DNA of 64,000 nt. Origin: Pictodentalium vernedei (Eukaryota; Mollusca; Scaphopoda; Dentaliida; Dentaliidae). Position numbers and translations under genes: made by a program. The stretch's first letter is position 1; each line of letters begins with the position of its first letter. The notes beneath the pieces are model-generated. The model saw only the letters and a program-made list of their open reading frames with translations, made no database searches and was not told the origin of the DNA. The stretch is taken from positions 144,316,344-144,380,343 of the forward strand of contig CM062296.1 in NCBI GenBank assembly GCA_031216915.1, written 5' to 3'. This document shows, in pieces, positions 1-10,949 of the stretch.

Positions 1-3000
1 TATGTGGTCAGTGTACTCGCATTAACTCCTGTTCTGTATCGTATGATTTCGATGACAATATGGGAAGCGTATGTCACGGTATGTTATTGGGGATTTGGAC
101 ACTCCGGTCCTTTCCCCGCAGGGTCACTCTACTTTATCAATTTCTATTTCAGACAATCAAGATTAGGGTGATGCATCCGTGATGTCTTCCAACAGTGTGC
201 CTCCGTCGTCACAATTAATGAAGGGCTAGCGGAAAAGTGCTCATGTAAATATGCCAATTGCCTAAGAGGACCCTAGTAGGTTCGACGGCCTTTGACGTCC
301 GCTAGCTCGCCCGGTGTAGCGTCCATTCACCGAATGGTTCGGCAGCCGGGTTCGTCCGTTGCGGTCTAGAATGAATTTTGGGGTGATGCGAGCACTATAA
401 ATTAACTTAATGCACACCCAGTGACGGCGGATCGGAGGGAGAACGGAGGAAGCCTTTTAGTCCGGTTCATAGCTTGTTCCGGTCCATCCGGACGGCAAGC
501 GAGAGAGGCCCCTCTCTCGTTCAACAACATCTGGCCCCAGATGTTGTGGTACAAAATGTGTCGCAAGCGGAGCATACGTCTGTCGCTCGGGACGCTCCGT
601 TGTATAGGCAGTCCGCGGAGACTGCTAAGGCTTCCTCTTCTCGTCAGCGCACACGACCGCACCTTGGCTGCGTGACCGCCGATATATTACCAGCTTCGCC
701 GATCAAGGATTCTTCGGCGACCAGGTCACACCATCCGGTAGCCAGGGACACGAGGCCTGCAGACTCCGGACGTTCGCATAGGAAGTGTGCGGGAGTCAAC
801 GTACACGGAGCCTCCGGCGGCAATGCATCGTAAGACCGCTACTGCACAGGCCTCGGGAACAGACGTGCTTTCCTTAATAGCACAGTTTATCGCAGCATCC
901 CAGCATCAACTGAATCTGTCGCATATATTTTATCCGACGATGTTGGGTCGGGACGCTCCGCGGAAGCGGGTACGGACATCCGAAAGTTTCATCCGGTCCG
1001 ACGGGATACCGAAAGGGATTCGGAGGATTTCGAGCTTTCCCTTTCGGAACAACATATGCTGTTGTGTATGTCATCTGACTTGGTCTTCTACAGCTTCTTT
1101 CGTCGGACCAGAATGCTGCGATGCCGGATAAGAAACTGATAGCGTCGGTGGACTTAGAAATTTTTGGTTCGGTTCAGGGACATCGTCCCTCAGTTCCGAC
1201 ATAGTCCAATAATGTCACACAAACTTTCGAATTATTGCACGACACTATATATATTATTATTTTATGCTTGCTAACCAAGCATTTCTGGTTTCTTGTTCGA
1301 AGAGTTATGGAGATGTCTTTCAAAAGTGTGCCTCTGTCATCATAGTTAATGAAGCTAGCGGCATTAAGTGCTCATGGAATATGTCTATTGCCTACGGAGT
1401 GACATTCGCTAGCTCACCCGATGTAGCGTACATTCATCGAATGGTTCGGCTGCCGGGTTCGTCCAGTGCGGTCTAGGAAGGAGATTTGGGTGATGCGAGC
1501 ACTTTAATTACTTTAGTACTCACCCAGTGACGGCAGATTGAGGACAGATCGGAGGAAGCCTGTTAGTCCGGTTCCTGGCTTGTCCAGGTCCGTCCGGGCT
1601 GTGAGCGAGAGAGGTCCCTCTCTCGTCCAACAACATAGGGGACCGCATGTTGTGGTTCAGATATTTTACATTCGGAGCATATGTCCGTCGGTCGGGACGC
1701 TCCGTTATATTGACAGTCCGAGAGACTGTCCTTGATGCTTCCTCATCCTCACAGCAGGGCACACGACCGCACATTGGCTACGTGACCTCGAGTATCCGAT
1801 CAGTTTCGGCATTCAGTGATTCCACGGCGAATAGGTCGCGCCATCCGGTAGCCAAGGGACACGAGGCCTATACACTCCGTTCGCTCGCATATTGGTAGTA
1901 TGCACGGGGTAACGATCACGGAGCTTCCAGCGGCAATTCATCGTAAGACCGCTTCTCCTCAGGCCTCAGTGACGGACGTGCTATCCGAGTTAGCACAGTT
2001 GTTTCGCAGCATCCCAGCAATTGACTGTTTCTCGGTCAAATCAGGAATTATCCGACGGCGCTGGGTCGGTGCGGTCCGCGGTTGCATCAGGTACGGACGA
2101 CCGAACGCTTTATAGGGTCCGACAGGATGGCGAAAGGGATTCGAAAGATTTCGAGTTTTCCCTTTAGTTGTATCGGAAGATGCCTTTCATATCTTCTGGC
2201 ATTATCTTCCAGTGATTGTTATTTCGGACTTCATTGCTGCGATCTTGGATAAGAGACTTATAGCGTCATTGGACTCGGATTTTTCGATCGGTTCAGGGAC
2301 ATTGTCCCTGACTTACCGACGCAGTCCAATATTGTCATTACAACATGTGTTTTATTTTTCGACGCTATATATATATATATACAAGCCTGCTACCAAGCAT
2401 GATAGTTTAGTTTCTTGTCCGCGTTGCTCATTTCTGCCATTTTATCATTTATACGAATAGTTTATTTTGGCAGAGCAGGGTATACCGAGAGTTCATATGC
2501 GTCTAGACGGTGTGATTAAAGACTGCATATATTCTTTTTCGCCGTTTATGTCTTTTCCAATTTCAATGTTGGGAACGACATGATGTATAGTAGACTTAAC
2601 TTAGACGCTTTATCATACGTAATCCGCCTTACTGAGGCGTTAACATTACGTCTTCAAGAAAAGATTTACGGGATATTATTCTCAATGTAATTTCTTTTGA
2701 GGGCAGTGGTTTGTTCACGTATAACTCCGCCCTTCAGTGGCTGATTGGAGTTGGTTAGACGTGACGCAGCCCTAGCTACATCCACACGCATGGATAGTAA
2801 GGTTAAGAACTCTCTCAGAGTCGCTTCGTTCTCGGAGGAGCTTCTCTTCGACGGCAACTTTTCGGCAATCCATGAATTGCTCGATTTACACGTTCTCTTG
2901 TCTATCTAGTGTTACAAGAGATTCAGACTGGGGCAAACATTCGGTGGTTGACTCAGAGAGTGCCACCGCAGTTGCCGGACCCGAGTGTGGCTGTTATGAC

Positions 3001-5751
3001 GGTTGCCAGTCAAACAGATTGGGATATAATACTGATCCCTACGGATTCGAAGTGCCAGGGTCTTTGGGTTCCGCAGTCTCTTAGCAATCAGTTTTCTTCC
3101 GCGGAATAATGTTTTTTAGGCTTGCTTTATGTCATTGCATGAACATTATTCAGAAACGCATGCCCAAATTCCTGTCCTTTAATTCGACAGTAGTGGCGTA
3201 TCTCCGGAACCAGAGAGGCACTCTTTCGTTTCCGTTATTCAATTTAATGGAAAGAATCCGTCTGTTGGTTATAGTACACCAAGTTCAGTTTTGGTCCGTC
3301 ATATTCCGGGTCGTCTGATTGTTTTATTGGACTCCCGTTCTCTTACGGGTCGCTTGTTGCTGTCAGAATGGACTCTCAACAAACAAGTATTTAATCAGAT
3401 TTGCTATCTATGGGAGCGCCCAATGATGATTTATTTATGACACAGCTTGCTAATCAATTGCAGACGTATGTGTTGGCTTGTCCAGATCTCTGAGCTAATG
3501 TTGTTAACGCTCTATTGATCTATAGGACGGAATGATAGGATATGCGTATCCTCCGGCGCTGTTGTTTCAGCAGGTATTGCTAAGATAAACAACCACAATA
3601 CATTTCTGTTGATAGCATTTCTATCTTCACAGAGATCATGGGTAATTTACTCTCTTGTCTACTGTGGGTCTTATCGTGAAATCTTCCTCTATGTGAGGAT
3701 CTTTTTTCACTGGGTAAATCGTGTCATCTTTATCACAACCCGCAAGGTCGCAACCTTCATGTATTCCGTTGTGTGGTCCGTATTGCATTGTAAGCACTGT
3801 ACTGGACGAGCTTTGGACGCGATTTCTTACTATAGGAGATCCTCTTCTTCGCTATTCTATGCGGCTAAAGTAGAGGCTCTTCCGTCGTGGTGTAGGGATC
3901 ATTATGTTCATATTGTGGATCCCTCCATACTACTCATTGCTATTTTTTAGTATACTTGTTTCACAAGATCTACTGCAGCCTGTTATTATTTAGGTTATAG
4001 GTTTATGTTACCTCATACCTATGCACTCTACGATAGTTTACAATTGAGTCTTTTGTCTCTTTATCTAAGTCAGTTAGTAACTTTTTGATAAATAGACTTA
4101 GAATCTTTAGATTAAATTCCTATATGGATTTTAACTTCGGTTCTTATTTAGCTAAGTAATCATTTGAGCCTCTGGAAACAGTAGTTTTCAAATTCTGACC
4201 TTTTAGACAGTAATTCTGTTGGTTTCTCTTTTACTGTAGAGTCAGTGAGTTTCATGCACTATCGATGGATGATTTTCACTTTCGTAGTTTCGGAATCACT
4301 ACTTCCGTTACTATTTAGGTTGGATTGTTGCATAAGAGTTAGGCTCCTATTATCCGGAACCTATTATTTTAAGGTCCTTCCGTCTTCATATGGGCATAGG
4401 CCTTTACTCTTTCCGGGTACAGTTTATGTATTTATAAACAGATATCTGTTTATTACTATGGGCGTAAACTTCTTCTGTCTTTGATGTCTAGTAGAAGGAC
4501 GTTACGCTCCATTTTATTGTTAATAGATTCTATTAACTATCGGTACTGCTTATGGTATATCATTGACTTAGCAGTTGTGCTTAAGATTTCGGCTCATGAA
4601 GTAAGAGTTCTACTTCTTGGGCTTACATTAATAGTGTGGCTATTATAGATTTTTGAAGGCTGCTCATTGCGCTCAGCCATCCACATTCATGAATTTTATC
4701 TCAGAAATATCGAGTCCATTTCTGGAGGCCTCTATTGTTAGGTCTATTATCTACTGCTCAGAATGTCATTCACTTAACAGTTGCTACTATAGCTAGGTAG
4801 GCTGTCTATTTCGGCAGTGTCTCCGTTCGGCTGCCCTCTTCGCTCTGGGCTATTTGACCCAGGGCAAGAAAAAGGGGGGGGGGGGGAGGGTGTTCCCTTG
4901 GGTCACCTGTTTTACTATGAAAACAAGGGGATACCTCCTCCGGAGTTAGTAATTCTGAGCTGTTATTGGGATGGTTGTTTAGTGAGAAGTTTATTTTTTT
5001 AAAATTCATTCAAGTCTTAGTTTTTAAAGTATAGCTTTTGAATATTGCATATGTCAACGGACATGATTATGCAATCCTCAGACACTTTTAGGAGTATAAG
5101 AGTCTCTATTCTCTAGACTTACTTTATTTATTGGCTTACTTTAAAAATTATTAGTATAAGGATTATATTGGATATTAATAGAGTACATGGATGTATGAAG
5201 CTCAATTTTGGAAGGTGTTGTATCTTTCTAATTTATCATAAATAAGAAAGATACATGTAAGGCCTATTACTTCTTTTTCCCTACAGGGGATGACTCTATT
5301 TTATTTTATTGAGCGTTTTCCATTTTGCTCTATGTCCTTGGCCCTCCAGCCTTTTTACTATTCAGCTATGTCTGGGTCATTGGTACAGTATAAAAATGTT
5401 AAAAAATTTATAGTAATTTATATATTTTTTATACTTACCAATGACCCAGACGGGATGGCCCTCCCAGGAGTTGGGAACTCTTGCCTCCCCGCTGAGTACA
5501 TAGCGCTTACCAGGCACTGGTTATTAGAATGATTAATGGCGCCAATTTCGGAACGTCCTTGACACTGCACATGCGCAGTGGGGGTGAGGTGTGGAGGGCC
5601 TTTCAGGACATGTTTTCTTTGATTTTAGATGCAAATTTTGGGGATTGGGGGGCAAAATTTGTGTTTGGCCCTATATTTTAAGAGTTAGCACCAGCTATGT
5701 CTGGGTCATTGGTAAGTATAAAAAATATATAAATTACTATAAATTTTTTAA
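1..5751 (+). mobile_element. DIRS-family retroelement, broken fossil
   Basis: A decayed tyrosine-recombinase (DIRS order) retrotransposon whose left end lies at or beyond the window edge. Visible parts, left to right: a GC-richer gag-like region present as two diverged tandem copies of about 1.1 kb (about 181-1260 and 1300-2390); a reverse transcriptase/RNase H region, with the RNase H end recognisable by resemblance at about 3300-3570; a long degraded stretch that would hold the remaining genes; and terminal structure at 5366-5751. It is clearly broken, with well over ten breaks, and no intact gene remains. Terminal inverted repeats plus the RNase H resemblance favour DIRS over an LTR element. 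Family call is by memory of the protein pattern; there is no search behind it. Age: interior old, termini surprisingly well kept. Confidence 0.68.
5366..5751. repeat. DIRS terminal inverted repeats and internal complementary region
   Basis: Positions 5398-5451 and 5698-5751 are exact reverse complements over 54 bases, bearing the motif GTCTGGGTCATTGGT. A partial third copy in direct orientation to the 5698 arm begins at about 5366, so 5366-5451 is itself a hairpin. Multiple copies of the terminal sequence near one end are what DIRS elements carry (right inverted repeat plus the internal complementary region used in circle formation). Position 5751 is set as the right boundary because MITE sequence (P2) starts at 5752. 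Confidence 0.7.
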
Positions 5752-5816
5752 CTTTTCAAAAAATTTCAATAAAACCATATCATGTGACCCCACATCTGCA
5801 TTGGGTAAAGGGTTAA
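5752..5816 (+). mobile_element. P2 palindromic MITE, right-hand remnant
   Basis: Matches the P2 inner arm (TTTCAATAAAACCATATCATG) and the P2 terminus GGGTAAAGGGTTAA; the centre is deleted and the left arm is missing exactly where the DIRS fossil ends. This suggests that the DIRS element inserted into a P2 copy. Confidence 0.6.
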
Positions 5817-6162
5817 TTCAGTTCACCCATAACAAATAGCCAGGATTATACCTGTTGCCTATACATTATTTGACAGGTGTAAATTCCATCTCACCTGTAT
5901 CATCAGACAGTGATTTTATCCAAAATGACGTACTGAAATAATAAACCACAAAACCTTTGAGACCTACCAGAAGTATAATTTTGGTGCCTAATGCTGTATT
6001 TTTGTTGCCAAATTTTTTTTTTTAGTACAGTTGATACCTGACAGCATGAACACTGGTCGCAATCCTGTCACATCTCTTTTTGTGCTTTTCTCCCTGAAAC
6101 ACTGTAGAAACTCACCTGTCAAAAAGAAATGCTGAAAACATTGATTCCAAGATGCTGTATTT
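5817..6162. other. Unassigned sequence
   Basis: No coding signal, repeat boundary or RNA gene recognised. Open frames here are short and lack splice or codon context. Confidence 0.4.
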
Positions 6163-6470
6163 TTTGATTCAATGTTATTATACCCCCACTCTCGAAGAGA
6201 ATGGGAGGGGGGGGGGGGGTATTCTGGATTACAGTTGTCTGTCCTTGTGTCTATATGTCCAGGTGTCTTCATCCCCAGCAATATCTTGGGGGTATGCGGG
6301 GTCCTTGTAAAAATGTTGCCCACATATTTTTCACCAGAGCTACGGTCCTTCTTTTGCTTTTAATTCATTTCTGTTTCATCATTTCAGCTCTGCAGGGGGT
6401 GTTTTTTGGGGGGAGGGGTATAATTGCCTTTAGCAATAGCTCTTGTTGGTATTGATGTAGTCTTGATTTC
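6163..6470 (+). repeat. T-type hairpin-headed repeat
   Basis: Begins with a short head reading TTATTATACCCCCACTCTC, with a GAGAATGGGAGG return arm and a G-run. It continues into a body with GTCTGTCCTTGTGTCTATATG spelling, the degenerate GTCC-rich segment seen in other T copies. Right edge uncertain. Confidence 0.4.
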
Positions 6471-6965
6471 GAAATGTGTTATTTAGGAAATCTCACCCAA
6501 CCAGTGTGACTATTGTTATCAAATTGCAGTCTTTTCACAAAAAGATCGCTTTTGAGATCACGGTTCTGTATCTGTGTTTACAGAATTATTTATATGTTTG
6601 TTGCTTCTTAGCACCAGAAGCAATTCTCTATAAAAGCATTACTAAATTTGTTGTTTACAGTGTAATTTTATTTTACATTCACTTTTTTCATGGTTATTAG
6701 TGCACAAAGAAATTACTGCATATTTGTATTAGATTAATTTTGTTATTTTTATGTTAAAACTATTTATGCATCTTCACCTTTCACCAACAAGTCTTAATTT
6801 TAATTTTACTCATCTAATCAACAAGACCAATAAGACATTTTTGCAGGGCAAGAGAAATATATGTCAGGTAGTCCAGAAGAGTGAAAAATTACATCAAACA
6901 TTTTTGTCCCAGGCAGGATCATTTGTGTAAATCCATTTATCCTCAAATTAATTGACAGAAAAACT
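6471..6965. other. AT-rich unassigned sequence
   Basis: Nothing recognised on either strand apart from short low-complexity T and A runs. Confidence 0.4.
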
Positions 6966-7095
6966 GGGTATCCTGTTTACTGTGGTAAACAAGCTCTGTT
7001 TTACTAGTAAAATAGGACCCAGTCACCAGTTCTTGGGGTGGATGTACTGTAAAATGGGCAACATGGGTATAAATGATTGACTAAACTTGACTTTA
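6966..7095 (+). mobile_element. J SINE fragment
   Basis: Carries the J body (CTGTTTACTGTGGTAAACAAG, then AAAATAGGACCCAGTCACC). The 5' head and the (AATA)n tail are missing. Confidence 0.6.
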
Positions 7096-7252
7096 TTTAA
7101 GTAAATAGATGCAGAATGGGGGAAAATTGCGATAGATTTCAAAACATGTAATCTCAAAATTTATAGAAAATCAATGATGTGATCTGACCAAGCAACACTC
7201 TGTAGCATTACATTTCTCTACCCATTAAAACTTAAGATGACCCATTAACCCT

Positions 7253-7690
7253 TCACCTAACATGAAAAGCATCTCTCTGCCAGTCCATCTGTCCATCCAT
7301 CTATCCAACTTTATTTGTCCGTCCAGAGCCATAACTCTATAATGCTTTGGTGGATTTCCATAAAACTTTACACAAGAGTAAAGACCAAAGGAAGGTCTGT
7401 TGCATATCAACACCATGCTCGAATGACAAAGGTCAAGGTCACAGGAATGGGAAAAGTTAATTCTCTCACAGACTCTATTTGTCCATCCGGAGACATAATT
7501 CTATAATGCTTGGTTAGATTTCCACAAAACTTCACACAAAGATAATGACCAATGGAAGGTCTGTTGCACAGCAACACCTGCTTGAGTGACAAAGTTCAAT
7601 GTCACAGGAATGGGAAAATTTAATTCTCTCGCAGAGTCAGGTTTTTCATCCTGAACAAATTGAACACAAAACTTTTCATTCCAGTATTAT
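7253..7690 (+). repeat. T-type repeat with two tandem body units
   Basis: GTCC/ATCC tetranucleotide spelling (7284-7322) precedes two diverged body units about 165 bp apart. The landmark ATAA(C/T)TCTATAATGCTT falls at 7331 and 7496, and each unit ends in AAGGTCAAGGTCACAGGAATG or a variant of it. Confidence 0.6.
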
Positions 7691-7728
7691 AGGTCATTTG
7701 GCCATAGTTCGAGGGACATCCAGGGCCT

Positions 7729-7817
7729 GGCAGTCATGGTTAGTCTTGTTTTCAGAGTTTATAAGCAAGAGAAATGCAAAGTTATATTGAAGTGCTCCTC
7801 AGTGTGAATCCCTTACC
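7729..7817 (+). repeat. Local direct duplication, copy 1
   Basis: About 85 bp starting GGCAGTCA, recurring with scattered differences at 8404-8490. Both copies run directly into the left end of a TTAA palindrome (P2e and P1a respectively). Confidence 0.7.
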
Positions 7818-8402
7818 TAAAGTACGCAATATCAAAATTTGTTATTTTTTTCAAAATTTTCAAAAAATTTCAACAAAACCATATCACCTGTAGTACTGAA
7901 ATGGTTAACCAGATAACCGGTTTGAAACCGGTTAACTACCTAACCAATTAAAAAAAACGTCAACGGGTTATCCAAAATATCGATAGTGATCGTCATTCTA
8001 CGGTTAAAATGTGTCAATCTGCCGCTTCTCCTTTGGGATAGATTACACCTCGAAGCAGCGCTGTATATATTGAGGAATAAGCGACTTTTGCGTTCAAGAC
8101 TTCGTTAATGATCGGCAGTTTCCGCGAGTACTGTGTAACTGCAGAAACTATCCCGTAGTATGTATACAAACGAACGTTGTCGAGTACTCGACAACGTTCG
8201 TTTGTATACACACTACGGAATAGTTTCTGAGAATACTGCTTTCCAATTCCTATAGTTTTGATTCCAGATTCGGTGAAATAAAGGCTCCGGTTAACCGGAT
8301 ATTATCCGGTTACAGCTCTCGGTTAGTCGGTTGTGAAAATGAGCCAATCGTTTCAGCCCTAATCACCTGACCCCTCATTGAAATGAGCGCCTTCTCATTG
8401 GT
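7804..8402 (+). mobile_element. P2 MITE (P2e) split by a hAT-like MITE
   Basis: Left arm 7804-7890 carries the P2 landmarks ATCAAAATTTGTTATT and CAACAAAACCATATCAC. The core resumes after the insertion (8370-8400, ACCCCTCATTG...), but the right arm is absent, so this copy is truncated as well as interrupted. Confidence 0.65.
7891..8361. mobile_element. hAT-1: non-autonomous hAT-like element, 471 bp
   Basis: Flanked by a perfect 8-bp target duplication ATCACCTG (7883-7890 and 8362-8369). Ends are inverted: TAGTACTGAAATGG on the left and the complement TAGGGCTGAAACG on the right. An 8-bp duplication with TAG-type ends is the hAT signature. No transposase. The interior is foldback: 8160-8212 forms an almost perfect hairpin centred on GTCGAGTACTCGAC. 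Confidence 0.85.
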
Positions 8403-8403
8403 G

Positions 8404-8490
8404 GGCAGTCACCGTTAGTCTTGTTTTCAGAGTTTGTAAACAAGAGAAAGGCAAAGTGATACTGATGTGCTCACTAGTGTTAATCCTTTA
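8404..8490 (+). repeat. Local direct duplication, copy 2
   Basis: Second copy of the 7729-7817 segment, lying immediately before P1a. Confidence 0.7.
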
Positions 8491-8492
8491 CC

Positions 8493-8743
8493 TTAACCCT
8501 TTACCTAACATGAAAAGCAGACGACACTTGCAAAAAAAATTCTTGAACAACTAATTTTTTTCATTTTTTGTCTCAAAAACATAGGTTGTGACCCCTCATT
8601 GGAACGAGCTCGATGAGCTTGTTCCAATGAGGGGTCATACCCTATGTTTTTGAGACAAAAAATGAAAAAATAATGAAAATTAACTGACGATTTTTGAGAA
8701 TAGTGCTGGCCGGTTTGGGCCGTTACGTTGGGTAAAGGGTTAA
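8493..8743 (+). mobile_element. P1a: complete palindromic TTAA MITE
   Basis: 251 bp with TTAA at both ends, terminal TTAACCCTTTACCTAAC and GGGTAAAGGGTTAA. The long central palindrome folds on CATTGGAACGAGCTC. A TTAA target with CCC-starting ends is the piggyBac signature; there is no coding capacity. Reference copy for the P1 family. Confidence 0.8.
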
Positions 8744-8946
8744 GCATGCGATATCATAATTTGTTATTTTTTTCAAAATGTTCAAGAAGTTTCAACAAAA
8801 CCATAATCATTTGACCCCTCATTGGAATGAGCTTGTTCCAATGAGTGGGTCTCATGATATGGTTTTGTTGACAAATATCTTTTTCGACTGCTCAATTTGT
8901 AAATTATGCGGGCTAGATGTGGCTGATTCATTAGCTAAAGGGTTAA
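8744..8946 (+). mobile_element. P2a: palindromic TTAA MITE abutting P1a
   Basis: Carries P2 inner arms (GATATCATAATTTGTTATT; CTGCTCAATTTG) and right end GCTAAAGGGTTAA. Its left terminus is replaced by the right end of P1a, so the two share one TTAA. Core CATTGGAATGAGCTTGTTCC. Confidence 0.75.
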
Positions 8947-9121
8947 ATCTAAGTCTGGCATGAATATTCTAAGAAATGGATTTTAACACCTTTATAAACT
9001 CAGTTACTATTAGAGCACAGGCTTTTTGCCTTCAGTGAAGACTTTATCGAGTCCAATTTTAAAGATAACGCTGCATGAGAACAAAGGAAAACTCTGTTGA
9101 GGACAGTACTTTCCCATGTAA
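8947..9121. other. Unassigned sequence
   Basis: No recognised feature. Confidence 0.4.
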
Positions 9122-9195
9122 TACAGTGGAACCCTGTTAATTAGATTGAATAGCCACTTTGCCAATGAAATTATTCAATTAACATTTCATTGTTT
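9122..9195 (-). mobile_element. D MITE terminal fragment
   Basis: TACAGTGGAACCCTGTTAATT start followed by ATAGCCACTTTGCCAATG: the right terminus of family D in reverse. Cut off after about 65 bp, where P1b begins. Confidence 0.7.
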
Positions 9196-9373
9196 CTTCA
9201 TTTTTTGTCTCAAAAAACATAGGTTATGACCTCTCATTGGAACGAGCTCATCAAGCCTGTTCCAATGAGGGGGGTCATAACCTATGTTTTTGATAGAAAA
9301 AATATAAAAAATTAGTTATTCAAGAATTTTTTTGGCAAGTGTCATCTGCTATTCATGTTAGGTAAAGGGTTAA
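9196..9373 (-). mobile_element. P1b: P1 MITE with one terminus missing
   Basis: Palindromic core (CTCATTGGAACGAGCTCATC) and the GTTAGGTAAAGGGTTAA end are present. The other terminal arm is lost at the junction with the D fragment. Confidence 0.7.
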
Positions 9374-9781
9374 AGGGAAATGAAAAAATTCTGAGTCAGC
9401 ATATTTGCAAAAATTTTAAAAAAATTTTTCCAGAAACAATGATTATAATCTTTTGATATTTGGTATACAGCATCCATAGCATAACAGTTTGTTGAAATTA
9501 AGTCCCTCGGTTCATATTTGGGCTCTATACAGGAGCCCAAATTTTAACTTGGTGCAAAGTGAGAAGTTCTCATTGAAGAAACCCTTTTTTTTTAATCTTA
9601 CAGGGGTCAGATTCACATTTGTTCAATTCAAGTTCCTCCGGTTAATATTTGGGCTCCCTTTTGGGGACTGAATGTTAACTCAAGAGTAATATGGGAATAA
9701 TCTTTAAATATATTCTTCGGATCCACCAGTCAGAACCTTCTGATATTTGGTACACAGTATCCTTAGGGAAGTCAGATCTGA
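9374..9781 (+). repeat. F1 left part: hairpin-headed repeat, 5'-truncated
   Basis: Body units of F (GAGTCAGCATATTTGC; GATATTTGGTATACAGCATCC; ATATTTGGGCTC...AGCCC). The head is missing. The unit is interrupted at TCAGATCTGA and resumes at 14344 after the N-flanked block. Confidence 0.7.
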
Positions 9782-10498
9782 GGTCTCGTTACAGTTATTC
9801 AGGTGAAAATGTCGGCTTTTCAAGAAATGTTCAGCTTCTGATTAACACGGCCGAGGATATTTCGCATTTAAATTACCTCCCCTATTCACAATACTCACAA
9901 TGTATATAGTTTCTGGAAGGTCTGAATATGTCCCTTTCTGGAGACAACTGTACACACCAAAAATCTTACAATATCACTCAAATACACTCAGCCGAATGAC
10001 ACAGTTGATGGTTAAAAAAATGGCTCAAAATGGTCAAAATTTTCTCATTTTGGGGATAAATCTCCAATTTTCGTACATCGATAGTGATAAAACTGTGTTA
10101 TAGGAACTCCTCATTCCTCCACTGAGGATTTTACAGCATAACATGATCATTCTGACAAATAAAAAACATATGGGTTTCTTATTCATTTCTTCAGAAGGCT
10201 TTCTCAAAGCAAATTTACACAAAAATTGTCCCATTTGTAAACTGCAAATTGTCAGGTCCCAAACAGGTCTGGGTTCGTCATTTAACACTTCCATGTGACC
10301 TTGACCCCCAATTGAAATGCACTTGACAATACACAGTTTGAATCAAGACCATCAACAGATTATTTTGATCATATCACCATTAATGAGAATTATTTAGTAA
10401 ATCCACACCACCATAAACTAAAACTATAGCCCAAAATAGCCATTTGGCTGAGGATATCCAATAACCTCGGAAATGACCTTTTAATAGGAAACGAGACC
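9782..10498. mobile_element. N1: non-autonomous TTAA element, 717 bp
   Basis: Ends GGTCTCGTT and AACGAGACC are inverted. The right flank is TTAA (10499-10502); the left flank is CTGA, a decayed or altered TTAA. Nearly identical to N2 (13636-14343): I see about ten differences including one 6-base gap. Contains an 86-codon minus-strand frame (10034-10294), preserved in both copies but with no recognised domain. I regard it as incidental. Confidence 0.8.
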
Positions 10499-10502
10499 TT
10501 AA

Positions 10503-10949
10503 GTGAAAAATAAAAAATTCTTCACATTCTCAGAAATACTAAAGGTGCATCTGTATTTAATTCTGAGAAAAATGATGTATGGCACATATGAAAAAAATGT
10601 TAACTTAGTGCCCTTAAGCCCCATGGATAGTGGCAGACCGAGCACTCTGACAGCCAGTTTCTTTACGTTTCTTTACGCAGTAATGCTCAGTGAGAGAAGG
10701 TCTGTTCTTTCACATTTCTGACTCTGATGAAAGTTCTGTAGAGTAAAGTTTGCATCAGGTGAAAGCATGTAACACCAGTGGTTCCCCTATTCTATCAAAG
10801 CAGTATGCTTTAACCTGAGAGGAGGAAGTTAGATTTCAATTTAGATGGATGCACAGCTGTCTTACCATGAACAATAGCTATCAAGGCAGCTGTGTTGGTA
10901 TATTGGCCAATGATCAGACTAAACCAATGGTGATGGATTATTTATTTTT
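10503..10949. other. Cargo of the N-flanked block, left part
   Basis: Between N1 and F2. No recognised repeat edge or coding signal. Confidence 0.4.

Noticed and set aside
8493-8743. TTAACCCTTT ends as telomere-related repeats
   Set aside because: Only single units occur, at the ends of TTAA-flanked palindromes; there are no TTAGGG tandem arrays.
10034-10294. 86-codon frame shared by N1 and N2 as a conserved protein
   Set aside because: N1 and N2 are nearly identical DNA, so a shared frame carries no evidence of selection.
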